Shown here one piece after another: positions 21,064-32,800 of a DNA stretch of 64,000 bases. Each line of letters opens with the position of its first letter. Position 1 is the stretch's first letter. The stretch comes from Lomentospora prolificans. Taxonomy: Eukaryota; Ascomycota; Sordariomycetes; Microascales; Microascaceae. The notes beneath the pieces are model-generated. The model saw nothing but the letters and a program-made list of their open reading frames with translations, did no database searches and was not told where the DNA came from. The translations under genes and the position numbers were made by a program. The stretch is taken from assembly GCA_029532625.1 (NCBI GenBank), contig JARFXM010000011.1, positions 434,001 through 498,000 of the forward strand. Reading direction: 5' to 3'.

Positions 21064-21960
21064 TCATCCATGTAGTGTAGCTGAGCTTTTGGAACAAGGC
21101 CTGGGCTTTATCATGAAGCTGTGAGTTATTTGGGTTATTCCTTGTTTGTTCTGGAGTCTCGGCACATCCAATAGTCCCTGAATCCAGTTCTTTAGCATGG
21201 CATTACTTGAAGGTATATCGAAGTCATTATATAGGAACGGGGTCAACCCAGCGCCTCGGTATAGGCACTCGCAGACGAGTAGCAGGGAGAGACTGTAGGT
21301 ATAGTTCCTGTTGGACTGGTCTGTGACAATGACTGACCCGATAAACCTCGGTGTCGAGATATAGCTCTCAAAGGCGGTCGCAAAGCCGGCCATCTCGTGG
21401 AGTTGTTCGAGATTGGGGAAGTTGTTCTTTTCAAGCGCCCAATTGACATAATCGGCGTATAGAAGGGCCGTGAGCTTGGTCATGTCCTCGAACGTCTCGT
21501 CCTTGGCAATTTCCTGACAGTCGTCAGAAATAAATCAAGTGTTCATTCCGTTCGAGTGGAGCTGTTTACTTATGTACCTTGGTGAGGCAGTCTTTGAAGT
21601 TGGCCTTGTCTGCACTCTTGTTGATTGTAATAGAGATCCCGATCACAATGAACTGTACACCAAGGCGGTTGAGTAGATGAGATTCATCACGGCCGTTTAG
21701 AATGGTGCCCCGAAGTTCGGGGCCAAAAGACGGCTCCGGGTCCAATATGGGTCGGAGGTCAGAGAGATGAGGAGCATTTCATGTCGCATTGAAGAGCCTG
21801 TCCACGAATTTCGTGACGGGGAATGCGTCAAGGCACGAGATGGCCTCGACTGTATCTTTCACAATGCTATCGATACTCGTGATAATGCTTTCCGGTAGGT
21901 ATATAGAGTAAACTGAGAAGTTCAATCAACATACTGATGCGAACGACCTTGGGCTTTTTG
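21064..21960 (-). pseudogene. hypothetical gene with in-frame stop
   Basis: On the minus strand two coding segments join across an intron (donor GTACATAAG near 21579, acceptor TGTCAG near 21515), reading ...NFKDCLTK then EIAKDETFEDMTKLTALLYA... down to 21064. Coding character continues upstream (RPILDPEPSFGPELRGTIL, NRLGVQFIVIGISITINK) and beyond to about 21890 (EAISCLDAFPVTKFVDRLF). An in-frame TGA at 21779-21781 interrupts it, where a Trp codon (TGG to TGA) is plausible. Farther 5' the frame cannot be joined to the acidic exon-like piece near 21960-22010 without a shift. I do not recognise the family. A shorter downstream protein could still be made, so this may be a recent nonsense allele rather than a dead gene. 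Confidence 0.5.
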
Positions 21961-22475
21961 GAAGCTTGAGATTCAAGCTATTTGGTTTAGTGTCCTCAGA
22001 CTCCTCGCTGGAGAAGTGAGGGGTTATTCTGGAAACTGGGGAGGCTTCGAGGCTTCGACAACCCAAGATTACCTGACCGTAGGAGCAGCAGACATTCCGC
22101 CAGGACTGTCAGGGAGAATGCAGGGGTTAGAGTCAGTTATTTGAGTTAGGATATATCATTGATTGATATATTAATAACTGCCGCTTAGACGCGTCCAAGG
22201 GCTTCAGAATCGATCAATTGCTTCCTTATTCCATGCGGTGACATTCCTGTAAGCAGGTGCTCTCGGCGAACATCTAGAGAAATAATAAGTACATGTAAAG
22301 AAAAGCAAGCCAACCCGCTGAAAGAACACTACACAAGCTTCATTTCCCAATTTTGCGCCCTCCCCCGCCGCCGTTTATAGATCGACTTAGTTTATGCTGT
22401 ACTTTTTTGATACGGCAAATGCGTCTGGGTCATAGTTCCTTCGAAGTCTGTTATATTTGTTTTTTGTCTAATGCG
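21961..22475. other. intergenic region
   Basis: A possible remnant of the preceding gene's 5' exon lies at about 21960-22020 on the minus strand. The rest shows no coding support and includes the 3' flank of the ankyrin gene. Confidence 0.3.
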
Positions 22476-24612
22476 TCATTTCTTTATTTCAGGGCTGGTT
22501 CCTGTCAGCCCAGCGGCCGATATTGCTCCATGAGCTTTTAACAACTCGATGATATCGGAGTTTCCATGTGCTACTGCGACATCAAGGGGCATTGACTGCT
22601 TAGGGTAATTCACAGTAGCCCCGTGTTGAATGAGCAACATGACCGCCTCACGGTTGCCTTTTTGCACCGCTAGCAGCAACGGTACGCGACCTTGGCTGTC
22701 CACCAAATTAGGATTTGCTCCGTGCCTCAGCACCATCGCTGCCACATCCCACAGCCCCCGGTCGAGCGCGCAGGTAAGGAGTGTGGGCTCCCCAGATACC
22801 TTGGACAGCTGCTGGTTAGGGTCGCCGCCCTTCTTTAATATCCACTCTGTTATTTTGAGGTGCGCGCCGCTCGAGGGCAGCGGAGCGGAATCTCTTAAGA
22901 TAGGGGCAAGAGAGTGCTCCAAGGCGGTTACGCCCCACATGTCCTTCCTATCTCCCCGTGCGCCATGCTCGAGAAGCATTTCGGCCATTGCGTCCCTGTC
23001 GGTTGGCAAGCACCTGCTGTCGCAAAGAACGTTAAGGATCAGGTACGAGCCGTAGATGTCTGGAGCATTAGGATCGGCTCCATGCTCAAGGAGCGATCTC
23101 ATCAAGTTATAGTCGTGACGCCTCGCCGCGGTCACCAATAACGGGGTGCCGGAGATATCAGTAGCGTTAGGGTTGGCCCCTGCCGCGAGCAGCCGCTGCA
23201 CAAGTCCCTCGCGCTTTTGCTGAACGCAAGCGTGAATCAGGGGTGTGCCGTCGATGTCTTTCGAGTTTGGCGACGCGCCGTGGCGCAACAGCAAGTCGAC
23301 AACTATCTCGCAGTCCGCTTGCTTTGCGCGCTTCTGTAGCGCCTGCATCACGACTGGCCGCCCGGTCATGTCTTTGGCACAGGGGTCGGCGCCATAGGAT
23401 AGAAGGAATGCGATCCAAGACGGAGCTGCCCTCCCCGTAACTAGGGATATAAAGTATGGCTGTCTCCACTCGTCGGTCTGGTTGACGTCGGCGCCGTACT
23501 TGAGAAGCAGCTCTGCGGCGCTTCGGTTCTCGACTTCAATGGCGTGGAATAGCGGCGGTTTACCCCTGCGGCCGAGATCGCAGGTACTGTGGTCAGCGCC
23601 CGCCTCGAGGAGAAATCTCATGGCGTCGAGCTGGCCAGCCAAGATAGCGCAAATGAGAGCCGTTCGACCGTCCTCGTTGTGCCCGTTGATATTGGCGCCC
23701 TCATCCAGCAACGATTTCATCTGATGCACATTGCCAAGCGCGGCGGCATGACAGAGGGGCACCACTAAAGGCTCTGGCTTCGCGCGCAGGGCGGCTGTGG
23801 CGGCTCTGAAAGTATTGGCGACCGCGCTCAGCAACCCACCTGACGATTGGCCCTTGGCGTTGTCGCTCTGGGACTCGGCGTTTGAGACACTCGGATTCTC
23901 GCTCGCAGACCTGTCAATGTAGGCGGGTAATTCCTCGTAGGCGGGGGGCATCGTGCCCAACGTGTCTTGGTTTGTATGCAACGGGCTTCCAATGCCTCCA
24001 ATCGATGGTTCAGGGGGTAATAGTATACCGCCTGACCTCGCAATATCCTGGCACGTGGATGCGGTCCTGATCAAGAGGAGCTTCGAATCTTCATGTTCAA
24101 GTTTCGATTCCTGGTCCACAATCGACGTGCTACGGTAGATCAAGCATTATTAAGGAATGAACACGACTTTGGCCGCGGAGTTTGCTTCCTTACCTCGAGA
24201 GCAGTTGGGTTATGAAAGTGATGAACCTCATGGTCGAATCCAAGAAGCATTCATAATGGACGAGGGCCGCCATGTCGATAGTCTCCTCTGGTATGGATCC
24301 CCCAACTCTCATGAGTTGCTTGATTAGGACCGCGGCAGCTGCGTCCAACTCCGGCAGCTGAGCAGATATTGCAGTCTGAAGCTCAGGCGCCACGACTTGT
24401 GCATCACGTAGCCTATCCCGCAGGAGACGGGCGTCCTTACCCAACTGTCGGAAATTTTCTGATAATAGTCGCAGCTTCTGAAGTTTGGTCGATTCAGCTC
24501 CGGCCCCGTGTCGAGCAACGAGAATATTGTCAATCTCCCCAGCGCCCGATGCCGCCCGTTCTGCTAGGCTCGCACAGGTCGACACAAGATCGGTGTTTAG
24601 AGGGATGGCCAT
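22476..24612 (-). CDS. ankyrin-repeat protein with helical N-terminal domain
   Basis: Two exons, 24612-24194 and 24129-22476, give 690 aa. The 64-bp intron has donor GTAAGG and acceptor CCGTAG, and the AG|C junction keeps frame (TQLLS-STSIVDQ). Residues 1-140 are predicted all-helical with heptad-like leucines (KLQKLRLLSENFRQLGKDAR). A linker of about 100 residues follows. Residues about 250-680 carry roughly a dozen ankyrin units of the G-x-TAL...LLLxxGADxN type, for example RTALICAILAGQLDAMRFLL, ENRSAAELLLKYGADVNQ and RVPLLLAVQKGNREAVMLLI. It is probably an intracellular scaffold. There is no kinase, NACHT or protease motif, so it is not a STAND receptor as read. The frame is intact. Confidence 0.85.
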
Positions 24613-26430
24613 TACTTCAAAAGGTGCGGCAGACGCATGACGCAGGGCGTAATTATGACTATAGTCAGTTACTCGTAACGAACCTGTTCTGAATTAATTG
24701 TCCGCAGTGCCAAATGGCTGTCATGAGGGCAGGGTGTTTGGAGAGTATTTGGAGCGTTATTTAAGATGGGCGGGTTACGACTTTCCCCGCGCGGTACATC
24801 AGTGATGTTGCGCTGACACGAAGTGGCAAGGTACCTCGTATTCCGCCGCGTCACCCAGTACGCAAGCCGCAACGCGCTATGTGACGCCGCATTGTAGATC
24901 CAACGAACACTCGATTCCACATTGCGGGAATGCGATGGAAAAAGCCGTGTCTGCGTTAAGGATGCGTGAACCGTGGGATATTTTACTACCAGGCAATCAT
25001 GACAGGATGGCTGATGGCAATCTGTGACGACATTCCCCCCTGCCCCCCTGCTAACTGGGTTTCAATGGCTCCTCCCGTGGCTCTCTGTGGTCGGCCTGGT
25101 CAGACCCATGCCGGTGTGCCTTGACGTCGATTTTAGCTTTGTAAGGCCAATTCTTAGCGACTAAACGGTCATCGAAAGTGGAGGTAGGGCTAGCGAGAGT
25201 CTATTTCCCCAGCTCCTCCTAACGCCAGGGCCGGCAGCGCTTTGAGCTATGGGTGGCTCCCACCCACGCTCATTAGGATGTCACATTCGAGAAGGATTTT
25301 ATAAGGTGAGGAACGTGACGATGCGGCCAGGCAAGCTTGCTTACAGTGCCCGCGGAGAACCCCGGAAGGCGTATTCTACTCCTGCCAACTATCCCAGAGC
25401 GTATATGCCAGCCAAGGCGTGGGTGGGCCAGGTATCGCGGGGAGGCAGGAGCGTTAAAAGCGGAAACCTTGGCCATGAGATCTCCCAAGATAGCCGCCAA
25501 AATAGCCGTACGCAGCTGAAGGCGAGCTACATCAATTCCCTAGTGCCTTAAGAATATTAAATGCATAGTTAAGAGCGTTGCTCACGTTGCACATTGATCA
25601 TAACGATAGGATAATATGAGCTTTCTGACTATATCGATTTTCGGAGAGCAATACCCTTATATCTAGACAAGCGTCCTAGATATGTAGACGTTTTTGACCT
25701 GTCAGAGCGGCTCAAGTTGGCCTCTCAAATTGATAAGAATTTCTCAAGGGGGGATTTCTTGGCCAACGGTATTAACATTACTTTTGTGAGTCGTTGGCCG
25801 TAGGGTTTTCGGTGGATGTAGCCGTGGACCACTTCCTGTCTCGTTTAACCTTGGGGCATCTTGGTTGTCATTGCTTCGATCCCTGCTCAGCCTCTGCATA
25901 CCCTCGTCAGGGCTTCAACCAGGGTAAACCATCTCTTCATCTTCAGCCTTCAACCTTAACGCTTCTACCTCGGTACAGATAATTCGCTTAGCCTCGAAAC
26001 TGATAAACCCCAAAATTATCGTCCCCAAAGCTTCTTCCCCATTTACTGGCTGGAGCTTGAGGCCGCTGGTCCGTAGTCAGTGTAATTGTCACCCTAGAAC
26101 CTCCTTCGTCAACCTCACCCCTATTCAACGAACTCTCCGGCTCCAGAACTGTGGTGCTCCAGGGCACTCGATTGCTCCAGATAGCCCATCGCTCCTTCCT
26201 GATCTGGATCTCTTCATCGCGGGCGCTCCCCTCGATTAATGTCATTCACAAGTATATAAGAGGTCCAGTAATCCGGTCTCCTCTCTCCAACCTCAAGCAA
26301 TTTCTCCTTTCCATCTCCTCTCTTCCATAATCACTTTATCTACGTATCGTGATCATACTGGCAGTTAAAATCATCTCTACGTCTTCCATAATACCAATCG
26401 ACTCATTGTTTCATCACGCCCATTATCGAC
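24613..26430. other. long intergenic region
   Basis: These 1.8 kb hold no supported gene. The frame at 25249-25551 overlaps equally long frames on the other strand and lacks any domain. The last 200 bases carry a TATA box and a C/T-rich leader for the gene starting at 26431. Confidence 0.4.
26253..26260 (+). promoter_or_regulatory. TATA box upstream of the 26431 gene
   Basis: TATATAAG lies about 170 bases upstream of the ATG and is followed by a strongly pyrimidine-rich leader (26275-26335), a common fungal promoter layout. Confidence 0.45.
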
Positions 26431-27296
26431 ATGGAGGGTTCTATTATTGACAACCCCGGGCTCAAGCATCTTCAACCTGGCCCTGCTCAAGCGTACCTGA
26501 ATGGACTCCCCGAGAATCTGAGCGCTCTCGAGATCTCTCTGGCCCGTGCAATGATGGATCAGCTCATCGAAAGCAAGGATAGGGTCGACCCGGACGTTGG
26601 AACGCTATCGATAAGTATGTGACGCCCTAGCACCAGTTGAGTGCCACTCAACAGCATCGGCAGGTTCATGACTTGGTTGGCTGACTCTTGACGCTACCAG
26701 TCTTCGAGGAAATAGAACTGGAGGACAGTCTTGATGAGACTGACGAGAAAACTGCCATTTGTTCAAGAGAATTGCCGCCCACGAGCGAGAATGCGAAAGC
26801 GGACGTCGAAAACGACAATAATATCGGAGCTCTCCAATTGGACCCAGTCGAGTCATGCAGCGACGAGGACACCAGAAATGGAAAGCATAGAGCTTAGGTG
26901 GCTGCTATCCCTATTGATGGACCATACCACCACGAAACCTCAATCAGCGCTCTGCTTACTAAGACCGCTTCGGGCGACAACGACCTGGACTTTGATGGTG
27001 CAGACATTATTGAATTTTTGGACACTTCGGACAATGAGTTAGAATCGGCAGTTCTCACCCTCGACGACGCTGAAGATAACGACGACATGTCTTGGGACAA
27101 CATTGGATCAGCTTCATTCCTTGGAATGCTTGCCGCCGAGGAGGAGCGCGAGTCATTGGTTATGGAAAGCCGAGGCCGTCGGGTCCGCGAGCTCCTTCGA
27201 CGTGTCCGAGAGATGAGTTTCCACGAGGTTATGAGGATGGACTCGAGTGATTTTGTCAAGGCCGCAATGGAACTTGCCATGGCATCCGTTATTTGA
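26431..27296 (+). CDS. acidic hypothetical protein interrupted by an in-frame TAG
   Basis: Exon 1 is 26431-26614. An 86-bp intron (GTATGT...CTGAC...CCAG) joins it to 26701 onward (TLSI-IFEEIELEDSLDE). The second exon meets TAG at 26895-26897, yet the same frame continues at once with VAAIPIDGPYHHET and stays open to 27296. Either the protein ends there (about 126 aa), or a 51-base segment (26847-26897, GTCGAG...CTTAG, a multiple of three) is spliced out to give 242 aa, or the TAG is a nonsense mutation. The proposed 51-base intron has a weak donor and no clear branch site. The protein is rich in Asp/Glu, and its last third is helical (GRRVRELLRRVREMSFHEVM). Family not recognised. Confidence 0.55.
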
Positions 27297-28255
27297 AGCA
27301 GGGACGAAAATATTGAGGCCGGAATGGAACAGGTAGATATCACTGCTTTTGCCATTGATACAAGTCTCCGTGGGAAAACTTTCCGGTATCGTTACTTCAA
27401 TTTAGTGAAATACGGGGTGGGTGGTGGATTATTGAGCTATCCAGGGATTGCAGTAGGTTCACGAGTCTACTTTGGCACTTGATAGTTTTCATAATAGTAA
27501 TGTATTCCTTTCACACGAATCAGCCATAAAACCTGTGGCCTGGCCAACTATTGAGTCCTATAGTAAAAGCTAAAGGGGCATTTGGCTCAACTACTCGGCG
27601 GCCGAAGCGGTGAGACATCGAATTAATATGATTCCAGACCAGGCTCCGCGGAAAGTAGGCAGATGCCACATAAGCTGAACGAAAGTGAACACCTTTAAGT
27701 CGAAAAGTGAATCTCGGCAAAGAATAACCCTAGCCAGCCGACCACCGTGTAACCCGGCGTGCAGGACGTCCCCGAACCTGGCAACGACGGCCGCCAATCA
27801 TTCTTTGCAAGGCGGCCGCATCTGTTCCTCCAGGCTGCCATCCCCGCTTTGAAACGCCTTCAACCCTGGCTGTCTCGCACCACTAGAAACCTGGGGAATA
27901 GAAATGGGTCGCAATACTCCAAAACATATCTGTGCAGATTTGTAGGTAATAGAAACGCAAAATCAACCGCATCATGCTGTGTTACCGGCCGTTGGATGCA
28001 GAGATCCTACCTAGGCAACCATAAGCCGTGAGTCATGAATGCTTTTCCTCTGCAGACTTTGACCTCTGGATCCATTGTCGACATTTGAATATTTATATGT
28101 GATCAGCCTGCAGTTCTTGCAGATGTGGCCAAAGTTACAGCTCCTCCTCAATTCCATCGGATTGTAAAACCCATATCTATTTTCTGAAGCTCTCAGCCCA
28201 TCAGACACCTGCTTTCCCACTTAAAAACTCTTCCACAGCCGAATATAACGCCGCT
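27297..28255. other. intergenic region
   Basis: No supported gene was found. Frames at 27520-28031 on both strands are short and without family resemblance. The 3' end is the upstream region of the AAA ATPase gene. Confidence 0.35.
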
Positions 28256-30734
28256 ATGGCCTCTGAAAATACGATGGTCGTCGAGTTGGTTGACGCCAAT
28301 CAGCCGCAAGAGGCTGCCGGCGCCGCTAGTCCTGGGGCTTCTGACTCGGGCGCCGGTTGGAAGCGCATCTCCATTGCCGAGATAGACTCGGATAAAGACG
28401 AATCCAACGGCTCCAAATGTGAGATAATCACTTTCTACAACCATTCCACCGACCCCAACGACAAGAGGCCCCGCTGGTCTGAGTTCCAAGACCCCGTTGC
28501 AGAGGAGCGCAGGCTCAAGCAAGTCGGCAAGGACTTTGCCGTCATTCACCGCCAGTCCAGAGTAGAGAAAGACGGCTGCGACAGTTGGATTACTACCTCT
28601 ATCGAGGCGCAGAGCCCACGCCTTCGGAGTGTTCTCGATCAGGTCTTCAGTGATTATTCTGGATGGTTTCCCGACTCCAGTCCGTACGCTGTTGCCCCTC
28701 CTTTCAAACCCTACGTTCACCGGTGGGACACCCTTAAGAAGGTGTGCGAGGAAGCAGGTAGTGGAATGCTGGCTGCTGAGCTCCAACTCCTACGGGGTGA
28801 GCTCGAGCCCCGTATCACTGGCTATTTGTCCTCTCTTGACCGGATTAGGAGTACCGGAACCGTCTCATTTTCCAATCTTTGGATGATTCTTGCTCCTGGA
28901 TGCCTCGTGATCTCCGACCGAACTGGCAAGACGCAGATCTCAAAGCTAGTTCAGGTTATCTTTTCACCCAAAAAGAGGGACCAGGCTGCGTTTTACCGCC
29001 TAGTCCTAGCGTCCGTTAATTGGAACGGCTCGACTACTGGAATCGAGCTGTCTGTTGTTAATATCTGCGAGTACGGTGACGCCATCGCCGTGCAGAAGCT
29101 CAGCGTGTATCCAGTTGAGTTTGCTAGTAACTGGGAGAAGATCGAGAAGCAAGTCCTTGCTCGTGGGAGGAAGTGGGAAGCCCTCCGCGGCTACCATATG
29201 AAGGCGTACTCTGGAACAAAGTATGTTATGGAGCGCAACCCCTTCTCCAGACAGATGGAAGAAGTCGGCAAGCCGGTATGCCTAACCGTTCGCTACTGTT
29301 TTAGCCAGCTTTTGTGACTAACGCTTCAATACTTTCCAGGCATCGGGTCGGGTGATCGTTGATGCGTATGCACACTACAAGGTGCAGAAGAAGGTTGCGA
29401 AACGTCTTTTTCCGCTGGATAAGTACCGCTACGCTCCGGACACTTTACGTCCCAAGCCCAAGACCAAAGATGATGCGAGGAATGACAGTGGCCCTGACAG
29501 TGATAGTGACTCTGACGAGTCCAGTTCCGACCCGGATATCTTAGAACCTGCTGACTTCACCATACAACTTCCCACTTTCAAAACTGGTCCTGCTGCCCAC
29601 GCTGCCTATAAGGGGAAGGAGACCTCGGGGCGTTCTGAAGTGTTGACTCCACTTAACGATCTTGAGTGCGTCATAGCCACGCCTAGACTCAAAGGTTTCG
29701 ACTTGGGCGTTAAGGAGTGGTGTACGTTGTATTTACTACCTATCAAAATGTGTGGCTGGCTTACATGTATTAATAACAGGCGAATTCGACGTCGACGACG
29801 TCAAGGACATTATTTGGGATACTTCACCATATGACAATTTAGTCCTACCTGAAGGCGAGAAGGATCTCGTCTTTGCGTTTGCCGATCGGCCTAGGCTCAG
29901 CAAGCAAGGATTTGACGACTTTGTTGCCCACAAAGGCAAGTACTCCGGAGTACGATCCGGGCTAGTAACTGTTAACTAACGCATAGCTTTAGGCGAGGGA
30001 ATCATCATTCTCCTCTGCGGTCCTCCAGGTGTCGGAAAGACTTTGACTGCCGAAGCAGGTATGCGAGCGCCGCTTCCCGCGCTTTCGGGCCCATCACTGA
30101 CTTTGAGAAGTGGCTGAAAAGTCACGCGTCCCACTGTATATCCTCAGTGCCAGCGATCTTGGAACTGAGGCTCACAAAGTTGAAAATGCCTTGATGAACG
30201 CGCTCGAATGCTGCCAGCTCTGGGACGCGGTCCTCCTCATCGACGAGGCCGACGTGTACCTTCAAGCCCGAGACAACCAAAGCTTGTCTCGAAATGAGCT
30301 CGTGTCAAGTACGTCTAGCCTAGTAAGACAGCAGTTTTGTACCGTGTTATTAACAGTCTGTAGTCTTCCTTCGACGACTTGAATATTACCAAGGTCTCAT
30401 GTTCCTCACCACGAACCGCCTGACGGCCATTGATGGTGCTTTCAAGTCCAGGATTGACTTAATCTTGCCATACTCTGACCTTGATGAGCCTGCCCGCCGC
30501 AAGGTCTGGGTCAACTTCATCCAAAAGCTCGATCTTGGCGTGGCTTCCATTGATGAAGATGACTTCGACATCCTGGCCAAAACAGCTCTCAATGGACGCG
30601 AGATCAAGAACTCTATCAAGACGGCGCTCGTCCTTGCGAAAAAGGATAAGCCCTTGCGACTTAAGCATTTGGAGATTGTGCTCAATATTCGTAAGAGGGT
30701 TGAGAATATGGAGCAGGATAGGCCTGGTGTCTAG
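28256..30734 (+). CDS. AAA-type ATPase (fungal DUF7025-AAA family)
   Basis: Six exons, 28256-29275, 29340-29721, 29780-29935, 29993-30058, 30111-30308 and 30364-30734, give 730 aa. Introns are 52-64 bp, and the one at 29936-29992 is GC-AG. The N-terminal half (about 60-370) is the DUF7025-like region (RWDTLKKVCEEAG, TGYLSSLDRIRSTGTVSF). An acidic Asp/Ser linker (about 390-410) leads to one AAA module: Walker A GPPGVGKT at about 529-536, Walker B VLLIDEAD near 585, sensor 1 FLTTNR near 620, and an arginine-finger-like FKSRIDL. The last 90 residues form the helical lid (LNGREIKNSIKTALVLA). It resembles fungal BCS1/katanin-like AAA proteins of unknown substrate and is probably a cytosolic oligomeric remodelling ATPase. 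No targeting signal is seen. Confidence 0.92.
29936..29992 (+). other. GC-AG intron in the AAA ATPase gene
   Basis: The exon end AAAG is followed by GCAAGT, the classical non-canonical GC donor that otherwise fits U1 perfectly. The 57-base intron has a CTAAC branch site at about 29975 and ends TTTAG. Splicing gives HKGEGIIILLCGPPG in frame with Walker A; the only nearby GT (in GGAGTACG) would break the frame. Confidence 0.75.
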
Positions 30735-31763
30735 CTCCCAGCGGCAGACGTAGTATTATGGTGCATATTTTAATGGGTCACACTTGGCATGTAATTAGCC
30801 AAGCCTATGCAGGACAAATATATTGTTTCTATACTGAATGGAGCAATATGAACAAAGCTATTCAACGGTGTGAGCTTAAATAGGACAACTTTGGATTGTG
30901 CGGTCTTAGGACCAACGGTTTCGGCCAGCCAGATCCTAAAGCCAAAATGGTGCCTATAACAGGATGTCACCTCGGCCGTGAAGTCAATTCCGAATGATCA
31001 CTGCGCTGCCTATGCATTCGTATATAGACGCACACATAAACACATATTCCACAAATTACAACTGAAATAGGAGAGCTGGCGGATCGGAAGACCATGGGAC
31101 GATAGCAGAGTGATGTCTCTCGTTTCCGTGTGCAAAGGTCTCTCGAAAGACTCACAAGCCCTGAGCGTCCACATCCTATATCTGTTCAGTACGTGCTTGG
31201 TCTTTCCTAGATTGGTGAAAGCGAAAGATTCTAAACTCATCAGCCTCGAGACTGACCAGGAATTACATCCAGCTGCCTTGCAGGAAACAACATTGGAGAT
31301 TGTCTTGGTCCCAGTAGTCTTGCAATAGGCTAGGACCACACCGTTCGATAAGTAACTACGCAACCCAGACAGGAATCGTCATCCATTCAGTGAGCAATAT
31401 CCAGTGAGCCTTCAATGTTACATACCACCCACCTTGTGGACTTGGGGCACACCTTTATAGAGTGAGCAATTCAACAACCACAATTGAGGGTCAACCAAAA
31501 AGCGCTATTTCCAATGGCGGGAACATTATGTCAGATATAACTTCACACAGCTGCTAATTTTAGCCATGCCTCTGAAAGAGAATTTACTCTAATAGCCATA
31601 TTAATCCCTGTATAGGTGGTAACTATGGTCCGACGGCTTCCTGTGATTCATGTCTATAGTTGACGACCCTCCATTGTGATACTCTCACGAGCGAACTACC
31701 AAGGTCTGCTAACCGCTTCTGGCGATAGTACCAATCGTCACAGCGAATTTAGACTAGACTCAA
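30735..31763. other. intergenic region
   Basis: A+T-rich, no supported gene on either strand. The 31010-31363 minus-strand frame is Cys/Leu-rich but has no signal peptide or family resemblance. Confidence 0.35.
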
Positions 31764-32800
31764 CTAAACAGAATTCTCCACAAATTCAACCTCTACACCG
31801 TTGTTGCTATTATCTTCAGCATCCGCATAACCCTTGAGCGTGACCTTTTGAAACTCCCTAACCCGAACACGCTCGTTGAACAGCATGCCAATCTCTTCCA
31901 GACTTCTACCCATGCATTCTGGAACGCAAAAGGAAGCAAAGATAAACGACACTAGCGCTAGGTTTATTACCGACTCTGGGTCCAAGAGCCGCGTATCGCT
32001 CATTGAAGAGGTATGGGAGACTAAGAGTCATGGTGGCTTGAGTGAAAATAGCTAGGAGAGAACCTGTAGCATAGGTCGTGTCGCGCACTTCGCCAGACAG
32101 AAGCTCGGACGTGGTTGTATAGGAGAGCTGCCCCCAGGCCGCGCAGACAACATATTCATAGCGAAGATTCCGCTGCTAATGGCGAGGGTTTTCGTCGAGG
32201 CCATTCCAAGTTCACCCATGCAGAGTAGAGCAGACGCCTGAATGAAAGCGCCGGTGAGAAGGAGCGGGCGGCGGCCGATCCAGTCGACAACAGAGAGGGT
32301 CACGATGGAAAAGACTAGCGTGGTGCACGTGCTGACGAATGTTAAGTGTAAACGGGTTCACCGTGCCGATGGACTTGGAAACGACGGTTCCATACATTCT
32401 GGAGAAGGCATTTCCAGCTCTGTGAAGAAAGAACTTGGTACCTAAGACAATTCCAGTGCGCTTAAAGTGCTTGCTACTCCAGATCCTAGCCCATCGTTTC
32501 ACTGGGCTCTCTTTGCGAATTCCGGTCTTGCATATAGAGCAGGCAGCTTCGATCGCGGCCGTTTCATACGACTCACCAACGGCGAAACCAACGATTAAAA
32601 ACCGTTGAAGAACGACAGCCACTGAGATGTGATGACCTTTGTTCCTTGTGGTCCATCTTCTCCAAAATGCTGGATAAAATAGTCCATAACTTGGATGCTA
32701 TTGAGTGTTTGTCCTTCAAATCCAAAGTTAAACTGAGAGATAGCGAGAACCGCAACCGTGAAGTGCAATTTGGAGTTGAACAGCCGCTGATGCTAATAAC
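31764..32800 (-). pseudogene. MFS sugar transporter relic with internal deletion
   Basis: Three minus-strand frames together spell parts of a fungal maltose/hexose-type MFS transporter. Near 32770-32600 is the first membrane segment and loop (AVLAISQFNFGFEGQTLNSI, then SQWLSFFNGF). It jumps directly to the central cytoplasmic loop (SYETAAIEAAC near 32585) and segments 7-8 (FLHRAGNAFSRMYGTVVSKS, VNPFTLNI near 32350). After a frame change come VDWIGRRPLLLTGAF, a WGQLSYTTTSELLSGEVRD-like block and YAALGPRVG. The last piece is FCVPECMGRSLEEIGMLFNE, the PETKGRSLEEI motif, ending at 31764. Segments 2-6 are absent and at least two frame shifts are needed, so it cannot encode a working carrier. Confidence 0.75.
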
